NCBI GenBank assembly: GCA_022432975.1
Contig: CM039509.1
Coordinates: 21,173,432-21,237,431 of the forward strand
Direction: 5' to 3'
Source of the DNA: Begonia masoniana
Taxonomy: Eukaryota > Streptophyta > Magnoliopsida > Cucurbitales > Begoniaceae
Length of the DNA: 64,000 nt
The position numbers and the translations under genes are program-made. A model generated the notes under the pieces. It was not told the origin of the DNA and did not search any database. It saw only the letters and a list, made by a program, of their open reading frames with translations. Shown here in pieces: positions 1-10,745 of the stretch; within the stretch, counting starts at the first letter, position 1, and the number at the start of each line of letters is the position of its first letter.

Positions 1-54
1 AAGAAGAAAAAAAAATAATATGAGAAATACGGGTACAGTTTTAGGGGTGTTACA
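1..54 (+). repeat. Element A 5' LTR, 3' terminal 54 bp
   Basis: The segment ends in tgttaca and repeats the end of the LTR at 7333-7387. The rest of this LTR is outside the window. Confidence 0.93.
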
Positions 55-58
55 GTTA

Positions 59-70
59 TGGTATCAAAGC
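59..70 (+). other. Primer binding site of element A (initiator Met tRNA type)
   Basis: TGGTATCAAAGC lies 4 bp after the LTR end. It differs by one base from the usual plant TGGTATCAGAGC site that pairs with the 3' end of initiator Met tRNA to prime minus-strand cDNA. Confidence 0.85.
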
Positions 71-220
71 CCCCGGGTTTTAAAACCGATTCTGTAGACT
101 GCTCGACTGCACAGCCACTACGCGGACATCCTTCATCAACTGTAAGTCTGTTTTATAGCTTTGTTTGATTTTATTCCTTAGAGACTATTTGTTTTAAATT
201 TTATAGGAGTTTTATACACT

Positions 221-3200
221 ATGACTCGAGGAAGGGATCCTAGAGACGACGCGATGGATCGTCTTACAGACTTGATAGACCGCCAGTCCCAGCATATGGA
301 CCGGCAAGCGCAGCAAATTACAGATTTAGTAAATCGGGAGACCCAGCGAGAGACCCAGAGAGCCCAGGATTTAGTGGTTCCTAGCAATCAGGGTATGCAG
401 AAGTTCCAGAGTCTACGACCTCCTGTATTTGAGGGCCAGTCATCGGATCCGACACGTGCCGAGGAGTGGATCCGAGTTATGGAGGATATGTTGACTTATG
501 CCGAGGTAGGGAACGGGAACAAGGTGGCTTATGCTACCTTTCACTTGGCTATGGATGCCCGTTTCTGGTGGGATTCGATCAAAGTAACGACAGACGTATC
601 AGTTATGACTTGGGAGCGGTTCAAGTTTTTATTCTTCGACAAGTATTTCAGCCGTACTGCGAGAGTGGCCAAGAGGAACGAGTTTATGCAGCTGAGAAAG
701 ACGGGTTCAGTTGCTGACTATATTCGGAGGTTTGAGGCTTTATCGCGATTTGCACCGCGCCTTATCAGCGATAACGATGAGAAAGTGCACCAGTTTATGG
801 AGGGACTTAATCCGGAGTTACGGATGCACGTTGTGGTCTCAGGTATTATCGACGTACCCTTTTCTGACATCACAGCTAGGGCTCTGGATATCGAGGCTGC
901 CAGGGCCACTTGTATTAGACCGAGGGAGCCAGCGAAGGGCTTCTTTCGGGAGATTCATCCTCAGTCGCAGAACCGAGGATTTCAGCCTAGAGCACAGCCG
1001 CCCCAGCCACAGCCGAGGGGTGTGAAGAGACCTCTAGAGGGAGGTAACGATCGGGGCAAGGGGAAACAAATTCAGGGAGCTTCTCAGATGCCATGGTGCC
1101 CCTTTTGTCAGAAGGAGCACAGTGGAGAGTGTCGAGTTGGCTCTAATAAGTGCTACAGATGTGGTGGAGTCGGCCATTTTGTTAGAGATTGTCCACACCC
1201 GGGCCGAGATCAGCTAGGTGGAGATCAGCGGAGAGTTACGCCAAGGGTCTTCGCACTTATTGAGCCGTGCAGTGTTGATGACGAGGATCAGCCTGCCGTG
1301 ATTGCAGGTACTATTTTGCTTATGGGCGCTACTGTTTTTACTTTGATGGATACCGGAGCTACGCACTCCTTCGTATCGACAGCATGCATGACTAGATTGG
1401 GGCTAAAGTCTGAGTTAGCTGGGGTTGAGTATAGTGTGATGCTGCCTTCGGGAGAGCATATGTGTTCAGATCGTATTCTCCTGGGCAATATCGTCTCGGT
1501 GGGGAGTACTACCCTTTATGCTCGGTTGATAGTTATGAGCATAGAGCGGTATGATCTTATTTTGGGGATGGACTGGCTGGCACAGCACTTCGCCACCATC
1601 GATTGTCGCTCCGGGATTGTGACCTTCCGACCCCCGGACAGAGCCCAGTTTTCTTATCAGGCGATGAGCCGATCTAGCGGATCGCCTATCTCTTATTCTA
1701 TGGAGGTCAGAGAGCAGTTCAAAGGTGCGTGCTCTATTTATTTGGCCTCAGTTTTCGATATTCAGTTCCTCAGCGGATTACAGCCGAGCGACATTCCTAT
1801 TGTCAGAGAGTTCTCTGGTATATTTCTTGACGATCTTCCCGGATTACCGCCTGACCGGGAGATTGAGTTCACTATAGATGTCTATCCGAACGCCGCGCCA
1901 ACGTTTAAAAACCCGTATCGGTTGGCACCAGCTGAGTTGAGAGAGTTGAGGACTCAGCTTGATGAGCTATTAGAGAAGGGTTTCATTCGACCCAGCGTTT
2001 CACCCTGGGGTGCGCCCGTTCTGTTTGTCAAAAAGAAGGACGGGACCCTCAGGATGTGTATTGACTATAGAAAGTTGAACAAGTTGACAGTGAAGAACAG
2101 ATATCCACTGCCCAGGATCGACGACTTGTTTGATCAGCTACAGGGTGCCCGAGTATTTTCCAGGATCGACCTGCGCTCGGGTTATTATCAGCTGAAAGTC
2201 CGGAGAGATGACATACCGAAGACGGCGTTCCGAACGAGGTATGGGCATTATGAGTTCCTTGTTATGTCTTTTGGGCTCACTAATGCTCCTGCAGCGTTCA
2301 TGGATCTGATGAACCGTGTCTTCAGAGAGTACTTGGACAAGTTTGTGGTGGTGTTTATTGATGATATCCTGATTTACTCTAAGTCTAAGGAAGAGCACGA
2401 GGAGCATCTGCGGATTGTTCTGGGGATTTTATGCGAGCGCCAGCTATATCCCAAGTTTTTGAAGTGCGAGTTCTGGCTTGACAGTGTGAGTTTCCTGGGC
2501 CATATTATATCACAGGACGGAGTTTCTGTGGATCCGAGCAAAGTCCAGGCGGTCAGAGATTGGCCACAGCCGAAGAACGTACGTGACGTGCGTGGATTTC
2601 TCGGATTGGCCGGTTATTACCGGAAATTTATTCAGGGATTCTCGAAGATTGCACTTCCCTTATCACGTTTAACTCGGAAGAGTGAGAGGTTTATTTGGTC
2701 ATCTGCTTGCGATGACAGTTTTGCAGAGTTAAAGCAGAGATTGACCACCGCTCCAGTTCTGGCGCTACCTGTTGAGGGTGTCCGGTTCAGTATTTACTGC
2801 GATGCATCTGGAGTCGGGCTCGGTTGTGTGTTGATGCAGGAGGGGAAAGTCATTTCTTATGCTTCTCGGCAGCTGAAGCCGTATGAGCAGAACTACCCTA
2901 CGCATGACCTCGAGTTAGCAGTTGTGGTCTTCGCACTGAAGATATGGAGACATTACTTATATGGGCAGCAGTGCGAGATATTCTCCGACCACAAGAGCTT
3001 GAAGTACTTATTTACGCAGAAGGAACTGAATATGCGGCAACGCAGGTGGCTTGAGTTCGTCAAGGACTATGATTTTGATATCAAGTACCACCCAGGGAAG
3101 GCAAACAAGGTAGCTGATGCCTTGAGTAGAATGCCTTCTGCGAGTCAGCCTTCATTAGCAGCGATGTCAGTTACGCTGCGGTCAGAGATTGAGAGATTCG

Positions 3201-4687
3201 ACGTGGAGATAGTGGCAGAGTTGTCCAGCATGCTCACTAGTATTTCTCTCAGGCCGACCATTCTGGATCGTATACGCGAGGCTCAGCAGAGCGATGCGGA
3301 GTGTATTGAGCTTCGATCGAGCATGTTATTAGACGACTCGTCGGATTTTCACTTATCTGCAGATGGTATTCTGAGATTCAGGCACAGGTGGTACGTGCCT
3401 AACGATGAGAGTTTGAAGAAGGATATTTTGACTGAGGCACATTCTTCAGCTTATTCAGTGCACCCGGGAAGTACTAAGATGTACCGGGATTTGAGGCAAC
3501 ACTTCTGGTGGCCAAACATGAAGAGGGAGGTGGCCAAGTATGTTGAGACCTGTTTAGTCTGTCAGCAGGTGAAGGCCGAGCACCAGAGGCCGTCCGGGAC
3601 ATTATTGCCACTGCCGATTCCGGAGTGGAAGTGGGAGCAGATCTCCATGGACTTTATTGTTGGACTCCCGAGGACGACGAAGGGCCACGATGGCATATGG
3701 GTTATTGTGGACCGATTGACAAAGTCGACCCACTTCTTAGCTGTGAAGATGACATCATCCATGGATCAGCTCGCCGAACTATTTGTGCAGGAGATCGTTA
3801 GATTGCACGGAGTTCCAGTTTCTATTGTCTCCGACAGAGATCCTAGATTCACGTCAAAGTTCTGGAAGAGTTTACATCGAGCTATGGGGACTCAGCTAAA
3901 TTTCAGCACAGCGTTTCATCCTCAGACCGATGGTCAGACAGAGAGGACGAACCAGATTCTTGAGGATATGCTCAGAGCGTGTGTGCTGGAGTTTCAGGGC
4001 TCGTGGAGCCGATATTTACCTCTGGTTGAGTTCTCGTATAACAACAGCTTCCAGGCTACTATCGGCATGGCTCCGTATGAGGCTTTATATGGTCGGAAGT
4101 GTAGGTCTCCTTTATATTGGGACGAGGTTGGCGAGGCCAGCATCGTTGGTCCTGAGATCTTACAGCAAACGGCAGATAAGATTGCCGTTATCCGACAGCG
4201 AATTGAGGTAGCTCAGAGCCGGCAGAAGAGTTATGCCGACACGAGACGGCAGGAGCTAGAGTTCGAGGAGGGCGACGAAGTTTATTTGAAGGTTTCTCCA
4301 TTCAAAGGCGTCGCGAGATTTGGAAGGAGGGGTAAGCTGAACCCTCGGTACGTGGGGCCCTTTCCTGTTCTGAAGAGGATCGGGAAGTTGGCGTATAGGC
4401 TGCAGCTTCCAGCTTCTATGGAGGGCATTCATGATGTGTTCCACGTATCTATGCTTCGGAGATGTTTACGTGATCCATCTCATGCCGTGGAGACTACAGA
4501 GATCGAGGTACAGCCTACCTTGACTTACGAGGTGAAGCCGGTACGTATTCTGGAGTACTCTACCAAAGTCTTGCGCAACAAGGAGATTCCCCTGGTCAAA
4601 GTCCTATGGCGGAACCACGAGGTGGAAGAGGCTACGTGGGAACGACAGCAGGATATGATGACTAAATATCCTGATTTGTTTGCATGA
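221..4687 (+). CDS. Gag-Pol polyprotein with chromodomain, element A
   Basis: Single uninterrupted frame of 1488 residues encoding the retrotransposon capsid and replication enzymes. Visible in order: gag capsid region (about 60-250), a [12 protein letters not shown] knuckle-like motif then a canonical CCHC knuckle [14 protein letters not shown] (311-324), aspartic protease DTGA (377-380), reverse transcriptase with the VFIDDIL active site (Asp 714 and 715), RNase H (IYCDAS, Asp 861), and integrase with an HHCC zinc region and D,D35E residues near 1144, 1205 and 1241. The C-terminus (about 1440-1485, [16 protein letters not shown]) is chromodomain-like and probably guides integration to marked chromatin. 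Homologous starts in K (MVRGRD) and F (MARRPR) support the chosen ATG. No stop or frameshift is seen, so this may be a functional copy. Confidence 0.96.
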   Translation: MTRGRDPRDDAMDRLTDLIDRQSQHMDRQAQQITDLVNRETQRETQRAQDLVVPSNQGMQKFQSLRPPVFEGQSSDPTRAEEWIRVMEDMLTYAEVGNGNKVAYATFHLAMDARFWWDSIKVTTDVSVMTWERFKFLFFDKYFSRTARVAKRNEFMQLRKTGSVADYIRRFEALSRFAPRLISDNDEKVHQFMEGLNPELRMHVVVSGIIDVPFSDITARALDIEAARATCIRPREPAKGFFREIHPQSQNRGFQPRAQPPQPQPRGVKRPLEGGNDRGKGKQIQGASQMPWCPFCQKEHSGECRVGSNKCYRCGGVGHFVRDCPHPGRDQLGGDQRRVTPRVFALIEPCSVDDEDQPAVIAGTILLMGATVFTLMDTGATHSFVSTACMTRLGLKSELAGVEYSVMLPSGEHMCSDRILLGNIVSVGSTTLYARLIVMSIERYDLILGMDWLAQHFATIDCRSGIVTFRPPDRAQFSYQAMSRSSGSPISYSMEVREQFKGACSIYLASVFDIQFLSGLQPSDIPIVREFSGIFLDDLPGLPPDREIEFTIDVYPNAAPTFKNPYRLAPAELRELRTQLDELLEKGFIRPSVSPWGAPVLFVKKKDGTLRMCIDYRKLNKLTVKNRYPLPRIDDLFDQLQGARVFSRIDLRSGYYQLKVRRDDIPKTAFRTRYGHYEFLVMSFGLTNAPAAFMDLMNRVFREYLDKFVVVFIDDILIYSKSKEEHEEHLRIVLGILCERQLYPKFLKCEFWLDSVSFLGHIISQDGVSVDPSKVQAVRDWPQPKNVRDVRGFLGLAGYYRKFIQGFSKIALPLSRLTRKSERFIWSSACDDSFAELKQRLTTAPVLALPVEGVRFSIYCDASGVGLGCVLMQEGKVISYASRQLKPYEQNYPTHDLELAVVVFALKIWRHYLYGQQCEIFSDHKSLKYLFTQKELNMRQRRWLEFVKDYDFDIKYHPGKANKVADALSRMPSASQPSLAAMSVTLRSEIERFDVEIVAELSSMLTSISLRPTILDRIREAQQSDAECIELRSSMLLDDSSDFHLSADGILRFRHRWYVPNDESLKKDILTEAHSSAYSVHPGSTKMYRDLRQHFWWPNMKREVAKYVETCLVCQQVKAEHQRPSGTLLPLPIPEWKWEQISMDFIVGLPRTTKGHDGIWVIVDRLTKSTHFLAVKMTSSMDQLAELFVQEIVRLHGVPVSIVSDRDPRFTSKFWKSLHRAMGTQLNFSTAFHPQTDGQTERTNQILEDMLRACVLEFQGSWSRYLPLVEFSYNNSFQATIGMAPYEALYGRKCRSPLYWDEVGEASIVGPEILQQTADKIAVIRQRIEVAQSRQKSYADTRRQELEFEEGDEVYLKVSPFKGVARFGRRGKLNPRYVGPFPVLKRIGKLAYRLQLPASMEGIHDVFHVSMLRRCLRDPSHAVETTEIEVQPTLTYEVKPVRILEYSTKVLRNKEIPLVKVLWRNHEVEEATWERQQDMMTKYPDLFA

Positions 4688-4712
4688 TTTAATTTTGTGG
4701 ACAAAATTCTGA

Positions 4713-4727
4713 ATAAGGAGGGTGGAA
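4713..4727 (+). other. Polypurine tract of element A
   Basis: The purine-rich run aaggagggtggaa directly abuts the TG of the 3' LTR. It is the expected primer for plus-strand cDNA. Confidence 0.85.
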
Positions 4728-5109
4728 TGTAATATCCGGCTTGTACGGACTTTTTGGATATATTATATTATATTATTATTTCATTATTTAATGGCACTTT
4801 TCGTAAATATGTCAAATCAATCAGTTTCGCAAACGGAAAGCGTCATTATGATCCTAACGATTAATAGGAATTTTAAGGAATTTATGGGAATTTTCGGAAT
4901 AGTGACGCTATATTCCGAGTAAATACACCTTTCGTAATGTAAAAGACGTTCTCGTAAAAATGGTAAACGAGGTCCAAATTGCGAACGGACAGTTTTAATA
5001 AATCCCTGGCAATGAATAGAAGTTATTGGCAAAATATGGAACTTTCGAGAATCCGAATAGTTGGACGATTAACGAAACGAAGGACGAAACTAATAGAGTT
5101 AAGTACTAA

Positions 5110-5147
5110 GGGCAAAATAGTAATTTGCAAACTAAATTTTATAAAAA
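5110..5147 (+). promoter_or_regulatory. Putative LTR core promoter of A (conserved box plus TATA)
   Basis: GGGCAAAATAGTAATTTGC (5110-5128) is followed by TATAAAAA (5140-5147). Transcription would start near 5165-5180 in the pyrimidine-rich stretch. The box recurs upstream of TATA-like sequence in A2, B1, B2, C, F, G, H and K. Confidence 0.6.
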
Positions 5148-5692
5148 TAACAATCACCTCCCTATTCCCTCACTTCTCTTCTTCTCTCTGGAAATCACAA
5201 TCGCCAGAGGCGATTTCTTCACCCCTCAGCCGACGACTTCCAACGATCCGACCTCCGTCCGACCTCCGTTCGTTCTGATTCCTTCACGATTTCTTCCTCT
5301 CTCGCTACTCTCGGTATGTAGCTTCAATCTCTGAGCGTTTGTTTCGAGTTTTAGTTCGATTTAGGGTTAGGGTTTAAATTAGGTTTTCCGTTAAAAACGT
5401 GATTTAGGCTTCGTAATTAATCGGTTAGCTATAATTACCTATATATTGAACGTATTGAACGTTATTGGACGAAGAAAAGTCGAATTGCGAAAAAGTTATA
5501 AATTGGTAAAATTTCGGGTTTTAGGGAAAAACTCGTTATTTGAGAATTTGGATAATCGAGCTTTAATTAACGTTCGAAATGCTCTAATTAGCTAAGTGGA
5601 GAATTTAGGAGAGTTCGCTAGTTAAGGATTTTGTAATTTGGACGTTTATAGTTTAAATCGGTTCTAACTATGAATATCGTGTTTCCTCACAG

Positions 5693-5737
5693 ACACACGA
5701 CTCCCGTGGACGAAGCTAGTGATTCAGTGCGCTCCAG
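5693..5737 (+). other. Putative 45-nt LTR leader mini-exon (A)
   Basis: The segment lies between an acceptor-like CCTCACAG and a strong donor AG/GTAAGT. It shares a CTCGTGGACG-like core (CCCGTGGACG here) with the equivalent 45-nt segments of A2, C and K. The flanking introns would be 5314-5692 and 5738-6361. Confidence 0.55.
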
Positions 5738-6106
5738 GTAAGTTTTTCGTGACTTACTTTGACCCAAAGGTCTGCACCATACTCTGTCGTCGTCTCGAGA
5801 ATACTCGAGGAATCGTTTGTCATACGTTGTTTCGGTTGGGTAGTTAGGTTAGTTGTTTATAGGTTTTGTTTATAGGTTCTGCTTTATTGTCTTGAATGTA
5901 TGCACGTTGTTTGTTTACTTTCTACTTATATGAACTGTTCATGCATCACGGATTTCAAATGTCATGAAAATGAACTTCTGCACATGTTTTAAGAAAAGTA
6001 ACGAACCTCTGTAAGTAATCTGTAATCTGAAATCTGTAATCTGTTTCTGGTTACGCGAGATGGGGCTCAGGCATGACTGTAGGTTTTGTGAGCATGTACC
6101 CCCCCC

Positions 6107-6163
6107 CCATCTAAGTGGAAAGTGGTAGTTCGACCGCGGAATGTATCCTTTCCATTTAGTGGG
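6107..6163 (+). other. Long hairpin in putative LTR intron 2 (A)
   Basis: The arms CTAAGTGGAAAG and CTTTCCATTTAG pair with few mismatches around a short loop. Counterparts in A2, C and K use different arm sequences at the same place and still pair. Confidence 0.7.
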
Positions 6164-6196
6164 CTGAGATCTCGGTGACAATTCTGTCTGTGACGT

Positions 6197-6270
6197 AATG
6201 TATCTGTAAATGTATCTGTAAATGAATCTGTAAAGGCATTGGTAAATGAATCTGAATTGGTAATCTGAAC
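6197..6270 (+). repeat. Degenerate short tandem repeats (aatgtatctgtaa type) in A LTR
   Basis: Several imperfect copies of a 10-13 bp unit follow the hairpin in intron 2. A2 has an unrelated 24-bp minisatellite in the corresponding intron. Confidence 0.6.
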
Positions 6271-6805
6271 GTTTTCTGAATGGCATACGCACGCATGCAT
6301 GCATCTGCATTTACGTAGCTTACTGAGATTTCAATATCTCATATGTGTCTGTATGGTGTAGGTAATCTCTTAGGCGATATTGAACCAGGTGAGGACGACG
6401 TTCCTCCTCCTGACGAGGGATGCAGTTGATGGATGATGGCTGTGGGAGTGCGCTGGGGCAGTCGAGGCGCGATATGACCCGTGGGGATGTATGTCTGGAC
6501 TCTGGGTTTATTTTGGGATGTTTTGAGTTGATAATTGTATAGTATATTTAGGGTGTTTGGATCTGGATAGGAATTTGATAACGTTTTGGTAAGTGTACGT
6601 AAAATGTTTTGGTTTAAACTGTTTGCTGAATGTTTTGAAAACGTTTAATTGGTTTTAGGTTGATACGGTTATGTTTGATGTTTAGATACATCCACGCAGT
6701 TGGACTTCGTAAGTCTGCTGTAAGTCGGTTGAGTTAACGCATAAGTTGATTTGGTTTAAAGATGAAAAAATGGTAGAAATGTGAAATTGGTGTAGGAAAA
6801 ATGGA

Positions 6806-7143
6806 GGTTGTTGGTCTCTGGAATCGGATTCCAGAGACTTGAAGAATTTACTTTGCTCTCTGGAGAATTCCAGAGAGCAAGTGAAGTGATCCGCTCTCTG
6901 GAGAATTCCAGAGAGCAGGTGCTTGGTCGCTGCACAGAGTGTGCAGCGATCGATCTCTGCTGCAGCGCAGAGATCGATCGCTGCGTGCTGCAGCATGATC
7001 GCTGCACTAAGTGCAGCGATCGGTCTCTGCTCTGCAGCAGAGATCGATCGCTGCTGGCTATTTTAGCTGCAGCGATCGATCTCTGCTGCAGCGCAGAGAT
7101 CGATGGCTGCCTCAGTGCAGCGATCGCTGCTGCTTTGCGAGGG
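6806..7143 (+). repeat. Palindrome-dense module of LTR A
   Basis: There are three near-perfect dyads of the type CTCTCTGG...CCAGAGAG (6814-6838, 6855-6878, 6893-6916). They are followed by a series built from GATCGATCTCTGC and TGCAGCGATCG, including a near-perfect 37-bp palindrome at 6946-6982. Almost every base can pair with a neighbour, so the region could extrude as cruciforms or fold into a chain of RNA hairpins. It lies about 245-580 bp before the LTR end. Confidence 0.9.
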
Positions 7144-7387
7144 TAGAATTCCGATTCTGCCCTCCCTTCTTTTATTGTTATTAAAAGTTTTTAATTAAAT
7201 GTTTTTAAGTTTTATTTAAATAGTTTTAGTTTATGTTTTAAATGATTTACCAAACGAACTTCGATTTCGATTCCGGTTTCGGTTTCGATTTCAATTCTGG
7301 TTAACGTCAAGTTTTAAAGTTTATAAAATGTAAAGAAGAAAAAAAAAATAATATGAGAAATACGGGTACAGTTTTAGGGGTGTTACA

Positions 7388-7560
7388 ATCTGCCGATGAA
7401 GAAACATACTACATCTTTCGGTGACGTCATCCGGAAGACTCAATTGTTCGATTCCTATCATTTGACATCTGCCGATGACGTCAGCCGGATGAATGCCTCA
7501 TCCAGCTTCTATCTTACGGCAGTAAAACACTATAATCATCAAACAACCTCATCCAACAGA
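7388..7560 (-). repeat. Remainder of the TGACGTCA-type dyad module in B1
   Basis: Plus-strand copies of GGTGACGTCATCCGGAAG and CCGATGACGTCAGCCGG are seen, cut on the left by element A. The motif set matches B2 and H. Confidence 0.75.
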
Positions 7561-8049
7561 AAATACTACAATTCACCCAAATCTTAACCTGGAAATTATA
7601 AACCCTAATGAGTAAAAACCATATCCCATACAAGATACACATAGCGGAAGGCTTAAGCAAAACAGATCATTCAATAATCCTTAAAATTGTTAACAGACTC
7701 TGAAGTCAAACCATTCAAAATCCGAATCTCATTGTTATAGGAAATCTCTATACTACTTAGTCATCTGTTTATCATAAACTTCTCTGACTTACTATGGGTA
7801 TAACCAGGGAATTTAATCGCCTATCCAGCCTTCACTGCCACACTGAGCATCCTCCAGCAACCAAGCTTAGACATCCTCATTAACCTTGAGTTCCTCACCT
7901 GAAAACTCGTCACCTACATCATAAGGTTTAAACTATAAGCCTGATGCTTAGTAAGGAATGCAACACTATCATGGATGCATGAATGTATAATTTGGGAAAA
8001 TCACATGCTCATAAGTCTTTTCTTGTTCATGTCTTTGCTCGTAATCATC

Positions 8050-8179
8050 ATTCACAGTCATGGATCATATTCTTCATTCACAGTCATTGATCATATTCAT
8101 CATTCATAGTCATTGTTCATATTCTTTGTTCACAGTCATTGATCATATTCATCATTCATAGTCATTGTTCATATTCTTT
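8050..8179. repeat. 26-bp minisatellite, 5 copies, in B1 intron 2
   Basis: Five 26-bp units of the form attcacagtcattgatcata follow each other with few changes. They lie next to the hairpin at 8221-8312. Confidence 0.85.
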
Positions 8180-8220
8180 GTTATGGTTGTGTGGATCAAG
8201 AGAGGATTTGTGCCGGTAAA

Positions 8221-8312
8221 GGGGGTTCGACAGTGAGTTTGATCTTGTTCCCTACTGCGGGTCGTATTCATATGTCCTTCTTTGGACTGTGACATACGCC
8301 GAACCGCCCCCA
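8221..8312 (-). other. Hairpin in putative intron 2 of B1
   Basis: GGGGGTTCG at the left pairs with CGAACCGCCCCC at the right. The position matches the intron-2 hairpins of the other LTR families. Confidence 0.6.
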
Positions 8313-8650
8313 ACCCTCACTTAGTCCACGTTGTATAAATTTTATACATATACATATATACCTACATATCTTGTTCATGGAAAACATGCGTTAAAACATT
8401 TTCTTAGGCTTGAGAAACATTCATGATGCATGAACATGAGAGCTTTTAACTCATCAAACTATGACAAGGATCATACCAGAGCGGACAACTTCACATTCAC
8501 TAACAGGTCATCACATGGTATAACTCGCAACATACATAAATCCTTCAAGTATAGACAAGCTCATAATCATAAGGTAAACATTAGACATCTCAACCTAGTA
8601 CTCCCACGATGTAGGGCTCTATTAGCGGGAATCTTAATACATTCACTTAC

Positions 8651-8696
8651 CTGGTCTCCTTAGCACTTGAGCTCCTCTCTCTTCAAACTTCTTCAC
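8651..8696 (-). other. Putative 46-nt LTR leader mini-exon (B1)
   Basis: On the minus strand TTTAG/GTGAAGAAG opens and GACCAG/GTAAGTG closes a 46-nt segment. It is equivalent to the mini-exons of the other LTRs. Confidence 0.5.
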
Positions 8697-9347
8697 CTAA
8701 ACATTTACATTGCAGTAGTTAAAACAAAATCCTAATAGTTCTAATCTCGAGTTATACTAAGATCTAATAGCCAAGAGTCCCTCCCAAGTTCTTAGTTTAA
8801 TACTCAATGTAACCCGAAATCCCAAAATCAAAACAGACGGATTCGATAATGATAACTCAGGGTTGGTTGTTTTAAATGTTCAGAATCGATTCGGAATGAC
8901 ATTACCAATCTCGGGTTCAAAATGTTCTTATCAATACTCGGCCATTGAAGAATCCAAAACTTCAATACAGAGCTGAGAACAGAGCTAATAAACTAACAGA
9001 TAGCCACATTGTCTAATGCATACCTCAGGCGCAGAGTAGTCGAGTGGTGGCGGAGTAAACCGGCCGTCGAAGAGAGTTTGCTGATAGCAGAGAGTAAGAA
9101 CTTGCGAGAGAAGAAATCGTCAGAAAAGGGTGGTGTCGGCTACAGTGGTTTAAATGAGGTTTGAATACTTTCCTTTTTCTTTAAATACTGGCCTCAATCC
9201 TCCATTATTACAACTTTGCCACTCAACCTAGTTTAGATCTACATGTAATTAATTAAGCTTGGCATAAATCCTAAACTACGAAGATTAAATATTTATAACC
9301 GTTAATACAGTTAAGAAAATCACCTGGCCGTTAACTCGAGTGTTACA

Positions 9348-10107
9348 ACGTTGGTTGCCAACCTCGATTCCGGGATTGAGGCTGGATTTCTCGAAAGAAG
9401 CCCCTAACAGGCTCCCTTGGCTTTACGCACGTTAGTTCTGCAGCCTCAAATTTTAGAGCTCTGGCTGCAATTTCTGTATAGGGTACATCCAAAATTCTGG
9501 ATACTATGATACTCTTTCTAATCTCTGGTTCTAGTCCTTCCATGAATTGGTGCACCTTATCTTCGTTATCGCTTACTAGACCTGGTGCAAAACGAGACAA
9601 CACTTCGAATTTCTTAATATACTCCGCAACCGAGCCAATCTGTTTCAGCTGCGTGAACTCCGTTCTTTTAGCCACTCTCATAGTGCGGCTGAAATACTTG
9701 TCGAAAAACACGGTTCTAAACCGTTCCCACGTCATTACTGTCACGTCGGTCGTTGCTTTGATCGAGTCCCACCAGAATCAGGCATCGGATGCCAAGTTGA
9801 TGGTAGCGCACATAACCTTTTCCCCATCCTCGATCTTAGCATACGCTAGCATATCTTCCATGGTTCGAACCCACTCCTCAGCAATAGAGGGGTCTGAAGA
9901 TTGTCCATTGAATATCAGAGGCCGTAGCTTTTGAAACCTCTCTATGTCGTGGTTGTTCGGAACGACCAACTCTTGGGCTCTTTGACCCTCACGGCTTACT
10001 AATCTCTCAATTTGCTGAGCTTGCATGTCCATTTGTTGAGCCTGATGATTAAGCAAATTCGTCAGCCTATCCAGGGCTTCATCCCTAGCGTCTCTACCTC
10101 GAACCAT
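9348..10107 (-). pseudogene. Gag fragment of element K (truncated, one stop)
   Basis: The minus-strand frame starts MVRGRDARDEALDRL at 10107 and is clearly homologous to residues 1-250 of the element A gag. It keeps the capsid region ([46 protein letters not shown]). A TGA stop interrupts the frame at about 9776, just before FWWDS. The frame ends where LTR B1 is inserted (9347), shortly after NRGWQP. The zinc knuckle, protease and pol parts would lie left of the window. The gene belongs to the minus-strand element whose 5' LTR is at 10270-15192. Confidence 0.9.
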
Positions 10108-10252
10108 TTTATAACTCCTATAAAAGGTAAAACAAATAATTCTAAGAAATCGAAATCAAAGAAATCTTAAAAACGTACTTAGAGTTGAGGAAGGATGTCC
10201 ACGTAGTGGCTATGCAGTCGAGCAGTCTACAGAATCGATTTTAAAACCTGGG

Positions 10253-10265
10253 AGCTCTGATACAA
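10253..10265 (-). other. Primer binding site of element K
   Basis: On the minus strand TGTATCAGAGC follows the LTR end by a few bases. This is one base off the usual Met tRNA site. Confidence 0.75.
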
Positions 10266-10487
10266 TAACTGTAACGATCCCAATTCCTAAACCTAGAATT
10301 TCCTGTAAAATTTTTCCTTTTCTTTTTAAACCTTAAGTAATTTTGACTTCTAAACCTCTAAATTAAAGCCTCATATTGTTGAAATTGTTTAAAATCAATT
10401 GAATAAAACAATATATTAAATTGAAGGAAATTACAGTGCAAAAGCAGAGGGCAATACCGTCCAAAGCAAGAATACAAAAGGGGCAAT

Positions 10488-10745
10488 CGATCGGCTATTT
10501 GACAGCCGATCGATATGCCCTTAGACAGCCGATCGATCGCCCCTTTCTGGCGATTGATCGGCTGTCGCTCTGGAATTTCTTCCTGAGCGTAGCCTGCAAG
10601 AGCCGATCGTTCGCCCCTTTTCTGGCGAATGATTGGCTAACTCTCTGGAAAACCAGAGAGTTGGCCATCCTTGCTAGCCGATCGATCGCCCCTATTCTGG
10701 CGATCGATCGTCCTGCTCTTTGGAATCCGAATTCCAGAGAGCTGC
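10488..10745 (-). repeat. Palindrome-dense module of LTR K
   Basis: Repeated AGCCGATCGATCGCCCC, GGCGATCGATCG and CTCTCTGGAAAACCAGAGAG dyads are seen. The motif set is that of LTR C and, in part, A. The module ends about 220 bp from the LTR 3' end. Confidence 0.88.

Larger units (their letters stand above)
1..7387 (+). mobile_element. Element A: Ty3/gypsy chromovirus (Tekay/Del-like), 5' LTR cut by window start
   Basis: LTR retrotransposon read on the plus strand. It has the last 54 bp of the 5' LTR, a primer binding site, one intact gag-pol frame, a polypurine tract and a complete 3' LTR. Bases 1-54 match the last 55 bp of the 3' LTR except for run length in one A tract (9 against 10), so the insertion looks recent. 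The 3' flank atctg (7388-7392) should be the target duplication; its partner lies left of the window. It is inserted in LTR B1. The C-terminal chromodomain and domain order place it among chromoviruses; the Tekay/Del assignment is from recalled family features, not a search. Confidence 0.93.
4728..7387 (+). repeat. Element A 3' LTR (2660 bp)
   Basis: It begins TGTAATATCC and ends GGTGTTACA. From 5' to 3' it holds a GGGCAAAAT box and TATA (5110-5147), a pyrimidine-rich exon 1 ending at a donor at 5314, an acceptor CACAG at 5692, a 45-nt mini-exon, donor GTAAGT at 5738, a long hairpin, an acceptor GTGTAG at 6361, and a palindromic module before the end. The same order is seen in LTR A2 at 61361, which diverges clearly in sequence. 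Splice sites are inferred from consensus, not from transcripts. Confidence 0.92.
7388..9347 (-). repeat. LTR B1 (chromovirus LTR, minus orientation), interrupted by A
   Basis: Read on the minus strand it begins TGTAACACTCGAGTTAACGG at 9347 and runs to 7388, where element A begins. Its 3' part should lie left of A. It matches solo LTR B2 in order and motifs: GGCCAGGTGATTTTC near the start, a GTCGGCTACAGTGG region in both, a mini-exon and a CCGATGACGTCAGCCGG module. It is inserted in the gag of K; the right flank acgtt (9348-9352) is the expected target duplication. Whether it is a solo LTR or part of a full element cannot be seen. Confidence 0.85.

Noticed and set aside
59..70. tRNA gene remnants at the primer sites
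   Set aside because: Only 12-19 bp complementary to tRNA 3' ends are present, at the fixed distance after LTRs expected for primer binding sites.
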